A stretch of DNA of 39,844 nt from Clostridiales bacterium (GCA_012523925.1 JAAYSQ010000220.1:1-39844); one strand, 5' to 3'. Positions 1 through 10,794 are shown, numbered from the stretch's first letter. The notes: generated from the sequence alone by a model not told the origin. Made by a program: numbers and translations.

Positions 1-99
1 CAGATTTATAAACTTTCGATATCGGAATAAGATTTTGTCATTTTACTTATTTTTAATTGTTAAATAATTATTCATATTATAGAAGTAGGGAGGGTTATT

Positions 100-1344
100 A
101 TGATAACACAGAGACCGAAGGGAACACAGGACTGGTACGGTGCTCAGATGCACAAACGTACAATCATCGAAGCAGCAGCTAGAAAAATATGCAAGGCTTA
201 TAATATAAAGGAAATTATAACACCAGCATTTGAACATACGATACTTTTTCAAAGAGGTGTCGGTGAGACAACAGATGTTGTTCAAAAGGAAATGTACACT
301 TTTGAGGATAAAGGACATCGTAGTATTACATTAAAACCAGAAGGTACTGCAGGCGCTGTTCGGGCATATCTAGAAAATGGCCTATTTGCAGAGAGTCAAC
401 CAACGAAATTGTTTTATATTACACAGGCATTTCGTTATGAGAATCCGCAAAGTGGAAGACTTCGTCAACATCATCAGTTCGGTATAGAATTCTTCGGATC
501 AGCTAGTCCATTGGCTGAGGTGGAACTGATTACTTTGTTAACTGAGTTCATGAAAGATATCGGACTAAAGGGGGCAAACCTCCATATTAATAGCATTGGC
601 TGTAAGAATTGTAGAAAAACATACAATGAAGCCCTTCTTACCTTCCTAAGGCAACATGAAGAACACTTATGTTCTACCTGTAAGGAAAGAATGCAGAAGA
701 ATCCCTTGCGTGTTCTTGATTGCAAGGTTCCGTCATGCAATGAGATTGTTAAGGATGCACCAAGAACAATAGAATACCTAGATGATGAATGTAAGTCACA
801 TTTCGATGAATTGCAAAGCTTGCTAAATGAGCTTGGTATTTCTTATCAAGTTGATACTGGAATTGTTCGAGGTTTGGATTACTATACCAAGACTGTATTT
901 GAATTTGTTAATGCAGATGGTTTTACCCTCTGCGGTGGCGGTAGATATGACGGACTTATTCATGAGATAGATGAGAAGCAAGATATTCCAGCAGTAGGCT
1001 TTGGATTTGGTATCGAACGTATTATTAATGAGTTGGAGGCTGAAGGAGTAGAATTGGAGCAGGAACCATCTATACAGCTATATGTAGGTATTCTTGGAAA
1101 AGAAGCGAAAGCATCCGCATATAAGATTGTTCATCAACTTCGGAATGCAGGAGTCATCGTTGAGACGGATTATCTGGATAGAAGTGTCAAAGCTCAGATG
1201 AAATATGCCAATAAGATTGGTGCAAAGAATACGGTAATCATTGGTGCAGATGAACTTTCCAATAATACAGCTAGAGTTAAGAATATGGAAACCGGAGAGC
1301 AAACAGAGGTTGCACTGGATAAATTAGTAGAATATTTTCTCTAA
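100..1344 (+). CDS. hisS: Histidyl-tRNA synthetase
   Basis: 414 aa ORF; class II aaRS motifs ([44 protein letters not shown]); upstream purine-rich RBS (gggaggg). Confidence 0.96.
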   Translation: MITQRPKGTQDWYGAQMHKRTIIEAAARKICKAYNIKEIITPAFEHTILFQRGVGETTDVVQKEMYTFEDKGHRSITLKPEGTAGAVRAYLENGLFAESQPTKLFYITQAFRYENPQSGRLRQHHQFGIEFFGSASPLAEVELITLLTEFMKDIGLKGANLHINSIGCKNCRKTYNEALLTFLRQHEEHLCSTCKERMQKNPLRVLDCKVPSCNEIVKDAPRTIEYLDDECKSHFDELQSLLNELGISYQVDTGIVRGLDYYTKTVFEFVNADGFTLCGGGRYDGLIHEIDEKQDIPAVGFGFGIERIINELEAEGVELEQEPSIQLYVGILGKEAKASAYKIVHQLRNAGVIVETDYLDRSVKAQMKYANKIGAKNTVIIGADELSNNTARVKNMETGEQTEVALDKLVEYFL

Positions 1345-1390
1345 TCTAATTGAATAAATCAGACACCTAAATTATAGAAAAGGTGTATAT

Positions 1391-1437
1391 AAAAAGCTGT
1401 CTTACGTAATGGGAGTTACGATAGACAGCTTTTTTAT
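1391..1437. terminator. Bidirectional intrinsic terminator between convergent hisS and tyrS
   Basis: aaaaagctgtct...agacagctttttt, with inner cgtaa/ttacg pairing and T/A runs on both sides. Confidence 0.85.
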
Positions 1438-1448
1438 TTCCAAAACAT

Positions 1449-2660
1449 TTACTTAATAATCTTAATGAACTTCTTCTTCCCTATCTTTAATACATCATTG
1501 CAGATTAATACATGGTCCAAGTCTCCCACCGTTAGCTTTTCACCGTTTAGCCTTACACCTTCTTGCCTTAAAAGACGAATAAATTCGCTACGACTATTAA
1601 CATAGTCTAACTTTATCAATGCAGGAATAATGTCATTTAAGGTATCATTTTCAAGGTCGATGATCAGCTCGGGTATTTCATCAGGAATTGCTTTCTTAGT
1701 AAAAGCAGTATTATAGAAATCCATTGCTTTCTTAAGATCATCTTCACTGTGGTATAATCCGGTAATAATTTTCGCCAAGTTAAATTTGACGTCACGAGGA
1801 TTTACGCCATTCTCCAGCTGTTCTTTGATTTTATCGATTTCATCAGGATGTTCGTCAGTCGCTAACTCAAAGTAACGGATAATTAACTGATCGGGAACTT
1901 CCATGACCTTCTTAAACATTACCTCTGCTGGTTCGTCAATACCGATGTAATTACCAAGACTTTTACTCATTTTTTGGATGCCATCTAAGCCTTCCAAAAT
2001 GGGCATGAACATGGCAACCTGCTGTTCTTGATCCATCGCCTTCTGCAATGTTCTACCCATCAGGATATTAAAGGTCTGATCCGTTCCACCTAATTCAATA
2101 TCGGCTTTTAATATGATGGAATCATAAGCTTGCATTAATGGATAGAAGAACTCATGAATCCCAATAGGAACTTGATTCTGGTATCTAGTTTGGAAATCAT
2201 CCCTCTCCAACATTCTTGCTACCGTGGTAGTAGAAGCAAGTTTAACAACATCTTCTAAAGTTAGTTTTGCAAGCCACTCACTATTAAAACGTACCTCGGT
2301 CTTATCTTTATCCAATATTTTAAATATCTGATCACAGTAGGTGGCTGCATTTTCTTTTATTTCTTCCTCACTTAGTGCTACCCGTCCTTTCGCTTTACCG
2401 GTTGGGTCGCCTATCTTACCTGTAAAGTCTCCAATAACAATGATAATCTTATGGCCTAAATCTTGCATTTGTTTCATTTTTCTAAGGACAACGGCATGAC
2501 CTAGATGAATGTCCGGCGCGGAAGGATCTAGCCCTAATTTTACAATCAATGGTTTGTTTAACTGACAGGACCTCTCTAGTTTTGCCAGTAGTTCTTCCTT
2601 GTTAACTAAAGTTTGAACGCCTTTTGTTATAATACGAAATTGTTCATTTGCTTTTAACAT
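1449..2660 (-). CDS. tyrS: Tyrosyl-tRNA synthetase
   Basis: 403 aa; LGLDPSAPDIHLGHAVVLRKM (HIGH-like), KMSKS motif, C-terminal S4 domain; upstream T-box. Confidence 0.96.
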   Translation of the reverse strand: MLKANEQFRIITKGVQTLVNKEELLAKLERSCQLNKPLIVKLGLDPSAPDIHLGHAVVLRKMKQMQDLGHKIIIVIGDFTGKIGDPTGKAKGRVALSEEEIKENAATYCDQIFKILDKDKTEVRFNSEWLAKLTLEDVVKLASTTTVARMLERDDFQTRYQNQVPIGIHEFFYPLMQAYDSIILKADIELGGTDQTFNILMGRTLQKAMDQEQQVAMFMPILEGLDGIQKMSKSLGNYIGIDEPAEVMFKKVMEVPDQLIIRYFELATDEHPDEIDKIKEQLENGVNPRDVKFNLAKIITGLYHSEDDLKKAMDFYNTAFTKKAIPDEIPELIIDLENDTLNDIIPALIKLDYVNSRSEFIRLLRQEGVRLNGEKLTVGDLDHVLICNDVLKIGKKKFIKIIK

Positions 2661-2720
2661 AATTCACATCTCCCCTAATATTTTTTAATTAAGAAATAAG
2701 CTAAGCATGAAAGAAGGTAT

Positions 2721-3030
2721 AAAAAAACTCGCCCTTTTGTTTCCAAAAGGACGAGATATCATCTCGTGTTACCACCTTAAGTTTATAAGTAACTCACATT
2801 ACTTACCTTATCAAGTACGTTATGATCAATAGGATCAATAAGATACTTTAGCACTATAACGGGTGCAGGTTCCCGTCGCATCCTACTTAGATTACTGTTC
2901 GGTGCGAAGCTCCAAGATGTATTCACAATTATTATCCATGAGCCTCTCATCAACCGGCATCTTTCTGTAAGTCTTCATAATTGCTACTTTTTCTTATCAT
3001 TGCTTTTTACTTATGCATAGATTTATATGC
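2721..3030 (-). promoter_or_regulatory. T-box leader of tyrS (tyrosine specifier UAC)
   Basis: Minus strand reads ...GTGAATACATCTTGGAG (specifier UAC = + strand 2919-2921), T-box-like AAGGTGGTAACACGAG (complement of about 2764-2779), then terminator CTCGTCCTTTTGGAAACAAAAGGGCGAGTTTTTTT (2721-2756); directly upstream of tyrS. 5' boundary approximate. Confidence 0.92.
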
Positions 3031-3298
3031 ATCTATATTCAATTGCTTTCGATATGAATTGCTAATCAATCCCTACCGAAAATTAAATTAGTAATACTAT
3101 ACGGCAAATTTCCAGATGTGTCAAGAGGATTTTTTAAGTCAGGCAATGTTCACATTGTTAATTAGGCCTGAACTGTTATTTTAATTAATTTAGACAAATA
3201 ACAATATAAATCAAATATTGACATCCCTAGCAATACCATTCATTTCACAGACAACGGTATAATTATCTTATCATACATAGATTGGGGTGTTGTTTATA

Positions 3299-5707
3299 AT
3301 GCAATATGGTTACTTTGATAATGATCATAGGGAATATGTAATTGAGAGAATGGATTTACCTACATCATGGACAAATTACTTAGGAGTTAAAGATATGTGT
3401 GCCGTTGTTAACCATACGGCAGGAGGCTATGTCTTCTATAAATCTCCACAATATCACCGGATTACACGCTTTCGCGCCAACAGTATTCCAATGGATCGGC
3501 CGGGGCATTATGTATACCTTAGGGATGATGAGACAGGCGATTATTGGAGTGTTTCTTGGCAGCCGGTGGGGAAGTCGCTAGAGGAGGCGAAGTATCAGTG
3601 TCGCCATGGTTTATCCTATACGAAATATCTATGTGAATATAGCAATATAAAAGCTGAACAAACTCTATTCATACCTATCGATGACCCAGTTGAATTATGG
3701 GATGTCAAGATACAGAATGCAGATACAAAAGAAAGAAGTTTAAGTATATTTTCATATTGTGAATTTTCATATCATCATATTGACATGGATAATCAAAATT
3801 TTCAGATGAGTAATTATGCGGCTGGCTCTTCCTATGAAGATGGTATTATTGAGCATGATTTATTCTATGAGGAGTTTGGGTATCAGTATTTTACTGCAAA
3901 TGTAATGCCGGATGGATTTGATTGTTTGCGGGATAAATTTATTGGACTTTATCGCACAGAAGATAATCCGATTGCTGTTGAGAAAGGGAATTGCAGCGGT
4001 AGTTTTGAAAAGGGGAATAATCATTGTGGAACTTTACATAAAAAGTTAGTTTTAAAACCAGGCGAAGAAATGCGTATTGTATTTATGTTAGGTGAAGGAA
4101 ATCGTAAAGCAGGGGAGAAAATCCGAAGCAAATATTCGGATCTAGGCAATGTAGATATTGCATTCCAGCAATTAGCGGATTTCTGGACGAAAAAACTTGA
4201 AAAATTTCAGATAAGTACACCGAATGATGGAATGAATACCTTGATTAATCAATGGAATTTATATCAAGCGGAGATTAACGTAATGTTTTCTAGATTTGCC
4301 TCTTTTATAGAGGTTGGTGGTAGAACAGGTCTTGGATATAGGGATACAGCGCAGGATGCAATGACAATTCCTCATTCAAACCCAAGGAAATGCCGTCAGA
4401 GAATTATGGAATTGTTGCGGGCATTAGTATCCAAAGGCTATGGCCTTCATTTATTCCAGCCGGAGTGGTTTGAACCTGACAAGGAAGTAAAGCCATTTAA
4501 GTCACCTACTGTTATACCTGAGCCTAATAAAGATGATATTATCCATGGAATTGATCAAGCATGTTCTGATGACGCTCTTTGGCTAGTTAGTGCTATTGTT
4601 GAATATGTTAAGGAGACCGGCGAACTATCTTTTCTGGATGAAGTGATAACCTATGCCGATGGTGGTAGTGGAACGGTTTATGAGCATATGACTAGAATAC
4701 TTGATTTTTCAGACGAACAAATCGGAGCAAATGGTATATGTAAGGGCCTAAGAGCGGATTGGAATGACTGCTTAAATCTTGGCGGTGGAGAAAGTGCCAT
4801 GGTTTCCTTCCTTCATTATTGGGCTTTAGGGAATTTCATTGAAGTAGCAACTTATCTAGGACGCAAGGAAGATGTCACCAAATATGCTTCCATGCAGGCT
4901 AGGGTCAAAGAAACCTGCGAGAAAGTACTTTGGGATAAAGAATGGTACATTCGAGGTATTACAAAGAATGGCAAAAAGATTGGCACCAGTGAAGACAAAG
5001 AAGGGAAAATCCATCTAGAATCTAATGCCTGGGCGGTACTTTCTGGTCTGGCAACTAAAGAAAGAGGAATAATGGCTATGGATTCCGTTGATCACTATCT
5101 ATATACACCTTATGGAATTATGCTAAATGGTCCTTCTTATACAGTACCCGATGATGATATAGGATTTGTAACCAGGGTTTATCCAGGTTTAAAGGAAAAT
5201 GGTGCAATCTTTAGTCACCCAAATCCATGGGCTTGGGCAGCAGAATGTATATTAGGTCGTGGGGATCGTGCGATGAAGTTTTATGATGCACTATGTCCTT
5301 ATTATCAAAATGATAAGATTGAGATACGAGAGGCGGAACCCTATTCTTATTGTCAATTTATTGTAGGTAAGGATCATACTGCCTTTGGCCGTGCAAGACA
5401 TCCCTTTATGACTGGAACCGCAGGATGGGCATATTTTTCAGCTACAAGGTATCTTCTTGGCATTCGCCCTGAATTAGATTCTCTACGGATTGATCCTTGC
5501 ATACCAGCAGAATGGGAAAAGTTTACGGTTCGTCGTGAATGGAGGGGAGCCTTCTATAATATTACAGTCCTGAATCCAGACAAAGTCATGAAGGGGGTCC
5601 AGTCGATTCAATTAAACGGCACCAATGTAGATCGTATCGATGTACAGCCAAAAGGCAGCGAGAATGAAGTTATTGTAATTATGGGCAATCGTAAGGAGGC
5701 TACCTAA
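3299..5707 (+). CDS. GH94 phosphorylase, probable N,N'-diacetylchitobiose phosphorylase-type
   Basis: About 802 aa from ATG 3299 (track start 3287 is GTG); MQYGYFDNDHREYVI, NHTAGGYVFY, GHYVYLRDDETGDYWSVSWQPV, GYRDTAQDAMTIPHSNP, GLRADWNDCLNLGGGES. These match the ChbP-type GH94 pattern as I remember it rather than the cellobiose phosphorylase GFRDSNQD pattern. Confidence 0.85.
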   Translation: MQYGYFDNDHREYVIERMDLPTSWTNYLGVKDMCAVVNHTAGGYVFYKSPQYHRITRFRANSIPMDRPGHYVYLRDDETGDYWSVSWQPVGKSLEEAKYQCRHGLSYTKYLCEYSNIKAEQTLFIPIDDPVELWDVKIQNADTKERSLSIFSYCEFSYHHIDMDNQNFQMSNYAAGSSYEDGIIEHDLFYEEFGYQYFTANVMPDGFDCLRDKFIGLYRTEDNPIAVEKGNCSGSFEKGNNHCGTLHKKLVLKPGEEMRIVFMLGEGNRKAGEKIRSKYSDLGNVDIAFQQLADFWTKKLEKFQISTPNDGMNTLINQWNLYQAEINVMFSRFASFIEVGGRTGLGYRDTAQDAMTIPHSNPRKCRQRIMELLRALVSKGYGLHLFQPEWFEPDKEVKPFKSPTVIPEPNKDDIIHGIDQACSDDALWLVSAIVEYVKETGELSFLDEVITYADGGSGTVYEHMTRILDFSDEQIGANGICKGLRADWNDCLNLGGGESAMVSFLHYWALGNFIEVATYLGRKEDVTKYASMQARVKETCEKVLWDKEWYIRGITKNGKKIGTSEDKEGKIHLESNAWAVLSGLATKERGIMAMDSVDHYLYTPYGIMLNGPSYTVPDDDIGFVTRVYPGLKENGAIFSHPNPWAWAAECILGRGDRAMKFYDALCPYYQNDKIEIREAEPYSYCQFIVGKDHTAFGRARHPFMTGTAGWAYFSATRYLLGIRPELDSLRIDPCIPAEWEKFTVRREWRGAFYNITVLNPDKVMKGVQSIQLNGTNVDRIDVQPKGSENEVIVIMGNRKEAT

Positions 5708-7141
5708 ATGATAAAGTTTGGAACCGGCGGTTGGAGAGCGGTGATTGGAGACGGATTTACCAAAGCCAATATCCAGAAGCTTTCCAAGGGTTTGGCAATG
5801 AAGATGAAAGATGAAGGAGTAACTGATAAAGGAATCGTACTTGGGTATGATCGTCGTTTTCTATCAAAAGAAGCAATGCGATGGGCAGGGGAAATCTTTG
5901 CTGGGGAAGGAATTGAGGCATATTTAATAAACCGATCATCTCCTACTCCAATGATCATGCACTACGTGATGCATCATAAGTTACCCTATGGAATGATGGT
6001 AACAGCCAGTCATAATCCGGCTATTTACAATGGGATAAAAGTGTTTACCTATGGTGGATGTGATGCAGACGAAATGCAGACGCAAGAAATTGAAAATTAT
6101 ATCGCTGGTGTAGATGATGCAGAAGTTATCGGTATGGATTATGAAAAAGCAAAGGCAAAAGGTCTTATCCATGAGATTAATCCATTAAATGAATACATCG
6201 ACGCCATAGTGAATCGAGTAGATATGCAGGCGATACGCGATAAGGGTTTAAGAATAGCACTGGATCCGATGTACGGTGTTAGTGAAACTTCACTAAAAAC
6301 AATTCTGCTTACCGCAAGGTGCCATGTTGATACCATTCATGATCGGCATGATACACTATTTGGAGGTAAATTACCATCTCCATCTGCTGCTACTTTAAGA
6401 AGTTTGCAAAACCGTGTAATTGATCATAATCTTGACATTGGCATCGCCACAGACGGGGACGCGGATCGAATTGGCGTCATTGACGATACGGGTAAGTTCC
6501 TTCATCCGAATGATATCTTGGTGTTACTCTATTATTACCTTGTAAAGTATAAAGGATGGAGAGGGGCTGTGGTTCGAAATATAGCAACTACACATCTACT
6601 TGACAAAGTGGCCGAAAGCTTTGGCGAGAAATGCTATGAAGTACCCGTTGGTTTTAAACATATTTCATCAAAAATGAATGAAACAAATGCACTCATCGGA
6701 GGAGAATCCTCTGGTGGATTGGCTGTTCGTGGCCATATTAAAGGAAAAGATGGGATTTATGCAGCTACTCTATTAGTAGAGATGCTTGCCGTAATTGGGA
6801 AAAAACTCTCAGAGATTATGAGTGAAATTCATCAAGAATTTGGCTGTTATTATATAGAGGAGAAAGATTATCATTTTGATATTGAAAAGAAAAACGTAAT
6901 TTTTCAAACGGTCTTAGTAGATAAGTTACTTCCAGACTTTCCATATGAGATTCGTAAGATATCATATCTTGATGGATGCAAACTTTATTTTAGCAATGGT
7001 GGTTGGATGGTGATTAGATTTTCTGGTACAGAGCCATTGTTAAGAATATTCTGCGAAATGCCTGAGGAAGAGGAAGTGCAAAACTTATGTGATATCACGG
7101 AGAAATTTCTCGGCTTAAATTCAAGTGAACATAAAGTTTAA
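5708..7141 (+). CDS. Alpha-D-phosphohexomutase (PGM/PMM family), candidate mutase for the phosphorolysis product
   Basis: 477 aa; active-site TASHNP, metal loop DGDADRIGVID, sugar loop GGESSGG, phosphate loop RFSGTEPLLRIF; begins immediately after the GH94 stop. Confidence 0.9.
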   Translation: MIKFGTGGWRAVIGDGFTKANIQKLSKGLAMKMKDEGVTDKGIVLGYDRRFLSKEAMRWAGEIFAGEGIEAYLINRSSPTPMIMHYVMHHKLPYGMMVTASHNPAIYNGIKVFTYGGCDADEMQTQEIENYIAGVDDAEVIGMDYEKAKAKGLIHEINPLNEYIDAIVNRVDMQAIRDKGLRIALDPMYGVSETSLKTILLTARCHVDTIHDRHDTLFGGKLPSPSAATLRSLQNRVIDHNLDIGIATDGDADRIGVIDDTGKFLHPNDILVLLYYYLVKYKGWRGAVVRNIATTHLLDKVAESFGEKCYEVPVGFKHISSKMNETNALIGGESSGGLAVRGHIKGKDGIYAATLLVEMLAVIGKKLSEIMSEIHQEFGCYYIEEKDYHFDIEKKNVIFQTVLVDKLLPDFPYEIRKISYLDGCKLYFSNGGWMVIRFSGTEPLLRIFCEMPEEEEVQNLCDITEKFLGLNSSEHKV

Positions 7142-7208
7142 AAGTTTATAAAAAGCAAAATGATATTTTGCATATATTACAAAGAAATGGTAAAATAGTA
7201 TTAAGTTA

Positions 7209-7235
7209 AGGGTTATCTAAAAGATAACCCTTTTT
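7209..7235 (+). terminator. Intrinsic terminator after the phosphorylase-mutase pair
   Basis: agggttatctaaaagataaccctttttac. Confidence 0.85.
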
Positions 7236-7324
7236 ACCTATATTTTATATATAAGAGGAAATTGCTCTGTAATTAAGGGGGACTAAATTATACAGTAACA
7301 TTTTGCTATATGGGGGTATGGGGA

Positions 7325-9247
7325 ATGGAGCGAAAAGAAAAAAAGATGGGCTTTTTCATAAACCGAAGGGCTGAAGAGGGCGGTAAAGATCTTCATACGA
7401 GCGACACAGAATTAGAACCGGGTAATTCATTCAAAACAAGTATATCACTAAGAAGAAGATTGCTTTTTCTAGTGGTTATTATATGGATTATACCGGTTCT
7501 ATTACTATGCTTTTTTATGATTATGTTTTATCGCAATAATATTATTAAGAAAACAACCACCTTAATGGAAGAAAGTCTAAAAAACTTCACCTATTTTTGT
7601 TCACAACGTATATACGAGTCTATTGATATTTCTAAGAAAACATCCTACGAACAAGTGATTGAAAAAGCATGGAGAAACTATATCTCTGAGGATATTGATC
7701 GAGCGGAGTTATACCGAGAAATCACTGGTAATCTAAAGAGTCGGTTCTATAATGATAATCGTTTTATTATTTCAGTATTCTATCTTAGCGATGAGCCAGA
7801 TCGTATTTATTATACATCTAGAAAAGATAATAACTACATCGATATTTACAAGAATAATGTTGAAGAGGTTGCTCAGAACATTACAAGTAAGGAGACTTCG
7901 GATGCACATGTTCGAATAATTGATGGAAGAATCTATATTATTCGTAATCTTTATACGACAACCAATTATACAAAGTTCGGGACACTGGTATTGGAATTAA
8001 ATAAGGATAAATTAATCGATGGATTTATGTTAAATAAGGATTACGAATTGGGTTTTTATATTAATGATACATCATCAATAATTTCTTATGACGGACGGCT
8101 TAAAGAGGAGGAGCAAAGTAATATCTTAAAAGAACTATCCAAGCAATATTCTAGGCAGATTAATCGCAAAATTATTCAAGTAAATGATAAGCCTTTTACC
8201 GGTTTACTGTATCAACAAAAGTGCGATGATTTTCACATAGGGTCTATCTTGATTTCTAATGATGATGTTATCTTTTCAGAGTTAAAAAATCTTTATTTTG
8301 TCATGTTTGTTATTATGTTAATTATTATACCTGTATTTATCTATATGCTTTATTTCATTGCACACCATATTTCAAAGCCAATGAGTAGAATGATTGCAGC
8401 TACCAAAATCATAGAACAGGGAGATCTTGGAGTGCAAATTGAAGGGGAGCCTATGCCGAATTTAGAATTTAATTTATTAATGATTGCATTTAACCAGATG
8501 TCCTCAGAAATAAAGTATTTGTTTGACTTTGCATATCATGAACAGATTGCTAGAAAAGATGCCAAAATTATGGCGTTACAATCCCAGATAAATCCTCATT
8601 TCCTTAACAACACATTGGAGATGATGAATTGGCAGGCTAGAATGGCTGGAGATATAAAAGTATCAAAAATGATCGAAGCCTTAGGAACATTGCTTAATTA
8701 TAGTATGGATAGATCGAATAGAAAACTCATCGATCTATCGGAAGAATTACGATGCGTTGAGGCTTATCTTTATATAGTTTCTATGCGATTTGGGAAACGA
8801 CTCAAGGTGGAAAAACAAATTGATCAGGATTTATTACAATTGCAAGTTCCTCAACTGATACTTCAGCCTTTAATTGAAAATGCTGTAGTTCATGGGGTTG
8901 AAAAGGTTAAGAATGGCACAATACAGATTAAAATATTTAAAGAGAATCAGAATGTATTATTACAAATTATTAATACTGGTAAAAATATGACAGAGGATGA
9001 TATTAAGCGAGTTGAAGCTTTATTAAACGGCGTTAACCAAGAAGAAAATGGGAAGATCAAGCATAAATCGCTAGGGATACGAAATGTGAATGAACGAATA
9101 AAATTAATCTATGGGAATGAATATGGACTTACAATTCAGCCGATCGCTGAAGGAGAAACGGCATCAACGATAGTTATACCTTATAACATGGATCAAAATA
9201 AGGTTAATAATAATATAACAAAATCCATACGTAATAAACTGAAATAG
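7325..9247 (+). CDS. YesM-type membrane sensor histidine kinase (HAMP + His_kinase + HATPase)
   Basis: Two TM segments, HISKPMSRMIAATKIIEQGDLG (HAMP), QSQINPHFLNNTLEMMNWQARM (H box), LQPLIENAVVHGVE (N box); ORF may start at 7310 or 7325. Confidence 0.9.
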   Translation: MERKEKKMGFFINRRAEEGGKDLHTSDTELEPGNSFKTSISLRRRLLFLVVIIWIIPVLLLCFFMIMFYRNNIIKKTTTLMEESLKNFTYFCSQRIYESIDISKKTSYEQVIEKAWRNYISEDIDRAELYREITGNLKSRFYNDNRFIISVFYLSDEPDRIYYTSRKDNNYIDIYKNNVEEVAQNITSKETSDAHVRIIDGRIYIIRNLYTTTNYTKFGTLVLELNKDKLIDGFMLNKDYELGFYINDTSSIISYDGRLKEEEQSNILKELSKQYSRQINRKIIQVNDKPFTGLLYQQKCDDFHIGSILISNDDVIFSELKNLYFVMFVIMLIIIPVFIYMLYFIAHHISKPMSRMIAATKIIEQGDLGVQIEGEPMPNLEFNLLMIAFNQMSSEIKYLFDFAYHEQIARKDAKIMALQSQINPHFLNNTLEMMNWQARMAGDIKVSKMIEALGTLLNYSMDRSNRKLIDLSEELRCVEAYLYIVSMRFGKRLKVEKQIDQDLLQLQVPQLILQPLIENAVVHGVEKVKNGTIQIKIFKENQNVLLQIINTGKNMTEDDIKRVEALLNGVNQEENGKIKHKSLGIRNVNERIKLIYGNEYGLTIQPIAEGETASTIVIPYNMDQNKVNNNITKSIRNKLK

Positions 9248-9423
9248 TGCTTTAATAAAGCAATATCAACATAACCATTATTAATAATATAGCAAGAATG
9301 AACAAATAATATCAAGTTGAGCCAATGCTTTTTATAATATTTGATTATATAATAATATTGAACCACATAAAGAAAAGAAATACTCTTGTGGGATTATAAT
9401 TATTGTATAAGGAGGACTATTTT

Positions 9424-10782
9424 ATGAAAAAAGTAAAAAGATTGCTATCACTCATTCTTACCTTTGTTTTAGTGATGTCTCTGTTAGCAGCTTGTGGGAA
9501 AGATGCCAAGCAGACGGATACGGATACACCACAAAATAAAGTAGAAGACAGCAAGGACGATGGAGGAGATAAATCAGGTGAAGAGACTACACCAGATCAA
9601 GCGGATACTCCTAATCCGGTAACATTAACAACGGTTTCCATGCATGGTGGTACGGACCCCAATGCAGAAAATTATCAAGCAATTAGCGAACAATTCATGA
9701 AAGATTATCCTTACATAACGATAGAAGATGATTCTCAATCAGCAGATCAAGATTGGAAAACAAAAGTTGCTGCAGATTTTGCAGTTGGTAATGAACCAGA
9801 TGTCATTCAGTATTTTACAGATGCCAATGCTAGTGATGTATTAGCAGCAGATAAGTTTGTATCTATTGAAGAAATCAAAGCAGAATATCCTGATTATGCA
9901 AAAGATACTCTGCTGGCTGCTTTAATAGCGGCACAGAATCCGGACGGAGTGCAAAGAGCGGTTCCTACTACCGGTTACTGGGAAGGCTTATTCTGCAATA
10001 AAGATTTGTTCGATCAATATGGACTAGACTTACCTACTGATTGGGATAAATTATTAACTGCTATTGATACATTTAAGGCCAATGATATTATTCCAATCGC
10101 AGTATCACTTAACAATGTACCTCATTATTGGATTGAATTCTTAATGCTTTCAGCAGCTGGACCAGAAAGCTATACATCTGTTCCAGAAACTGCTCCAGAA
10201 GATTGGTGTAAAGGACTTGAAATGTTCAAAACTTTACGTGACTTAGGTGCATTTCCGGTAGATACGGATACCATTGATAATGATTTTGCTGGCGAGTTAT
10301 TTAAGAACAAGCAAGCTGCAATGCAGTTAGATGGATCTTGGTATGCAGGAGGAATTCCAGATCAAGAGAACACTGTACTTTGCTCCTTCCCTGTAATTCC
10401 TGGCGGTAAAGCACAACCTGGATTTATGGTTGGTGGAATTTCCTCTGGTTTCTATATTACTAAGAAAGCATGGGAAGATCCAGATAAAAGAGATGCAGCT
10501 GTTAAATTTGTAATGGCGCATACGAATAGTGAAGCAGTTACAAAATATTGGGGAGGTAATGGCCAAGCGGCTGCTAAAGTGGAACCGATTGAAAGTATGA
10601 CATCACTTGGTATTTCAGGCTTGGAATATAGTAGCGCTGCAACATCGATTTCATCTCCTACTGACTCTAGAATCTCTCAAGAGGCTTATAATACATTAGT
10701 AGCAGGTATTGTTGATGTATCCACAGGAGCTAGAACCGCGGAAGATCTGTTAAACGAAGTATTACAGATTAACGCTAGGTAG
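9424..10782 (+). CDS. ABC sugar transporter, extracellular substrate-binding lipoprotein (family 1)
   Basis: Start at 9424 with ataaggagg RBS; signal peptide and lipobox LLAAC; solute-binding family 1 features. Confidence 0.9.
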   Translation: MKKVKRLLSLILTFVLVMSLLAACGKDAKQTDTDTPQNKVEDSKDDGGDKSGEETTPDQADTPNPVTLTTVSMHGGTDPNAENYQAISEQFMKDYPYITIEDDSQSADQDWKTKVAADFAVGNEPDVIQYFTDANASDVLAADKFVSIEEIKAEYPDYAKDTLLAALIAAQNPDGVQRAVPTTGYWEGLFCNKDLFDQYGLDLPTDWDKLLTAIDTFKANDIIPIAVSLNNVPHYWIEFLMLSAAGPESYTSVPETAPEDWCKGLEMFKTLRDLGAFPVDTDTIDNDFAGELFKNKQAAMQLDGSWYAGGIPDQENTVLCSFPVIPGGKAQPGFMVGGISSGFYITKKAWEDPDKRDAAVKFVMAHTNSEAVTKYWGGNGQAAAKVEPIESMTSLGISGLEYSSAATSISSPTDSRISQEAYNTLVAGIVDVSTGARTAEDLLNEVLQINAR

Positions 10783-10794
10783 TAATATTGCATT

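Noticed and set aside
3218-3263. TTGACA and TATAAT as one promoter for the GH94 gene
   Set aside because: Spacer of 34 bp is too long for sigma-A; kept only as a -10 without -35 observation.
9249-9262. GCTTTAATAAAGC palindrome after the kinase gene as a terminator
   Set aside because: Stem too short and AT-rich, no T-run; insufficient support.
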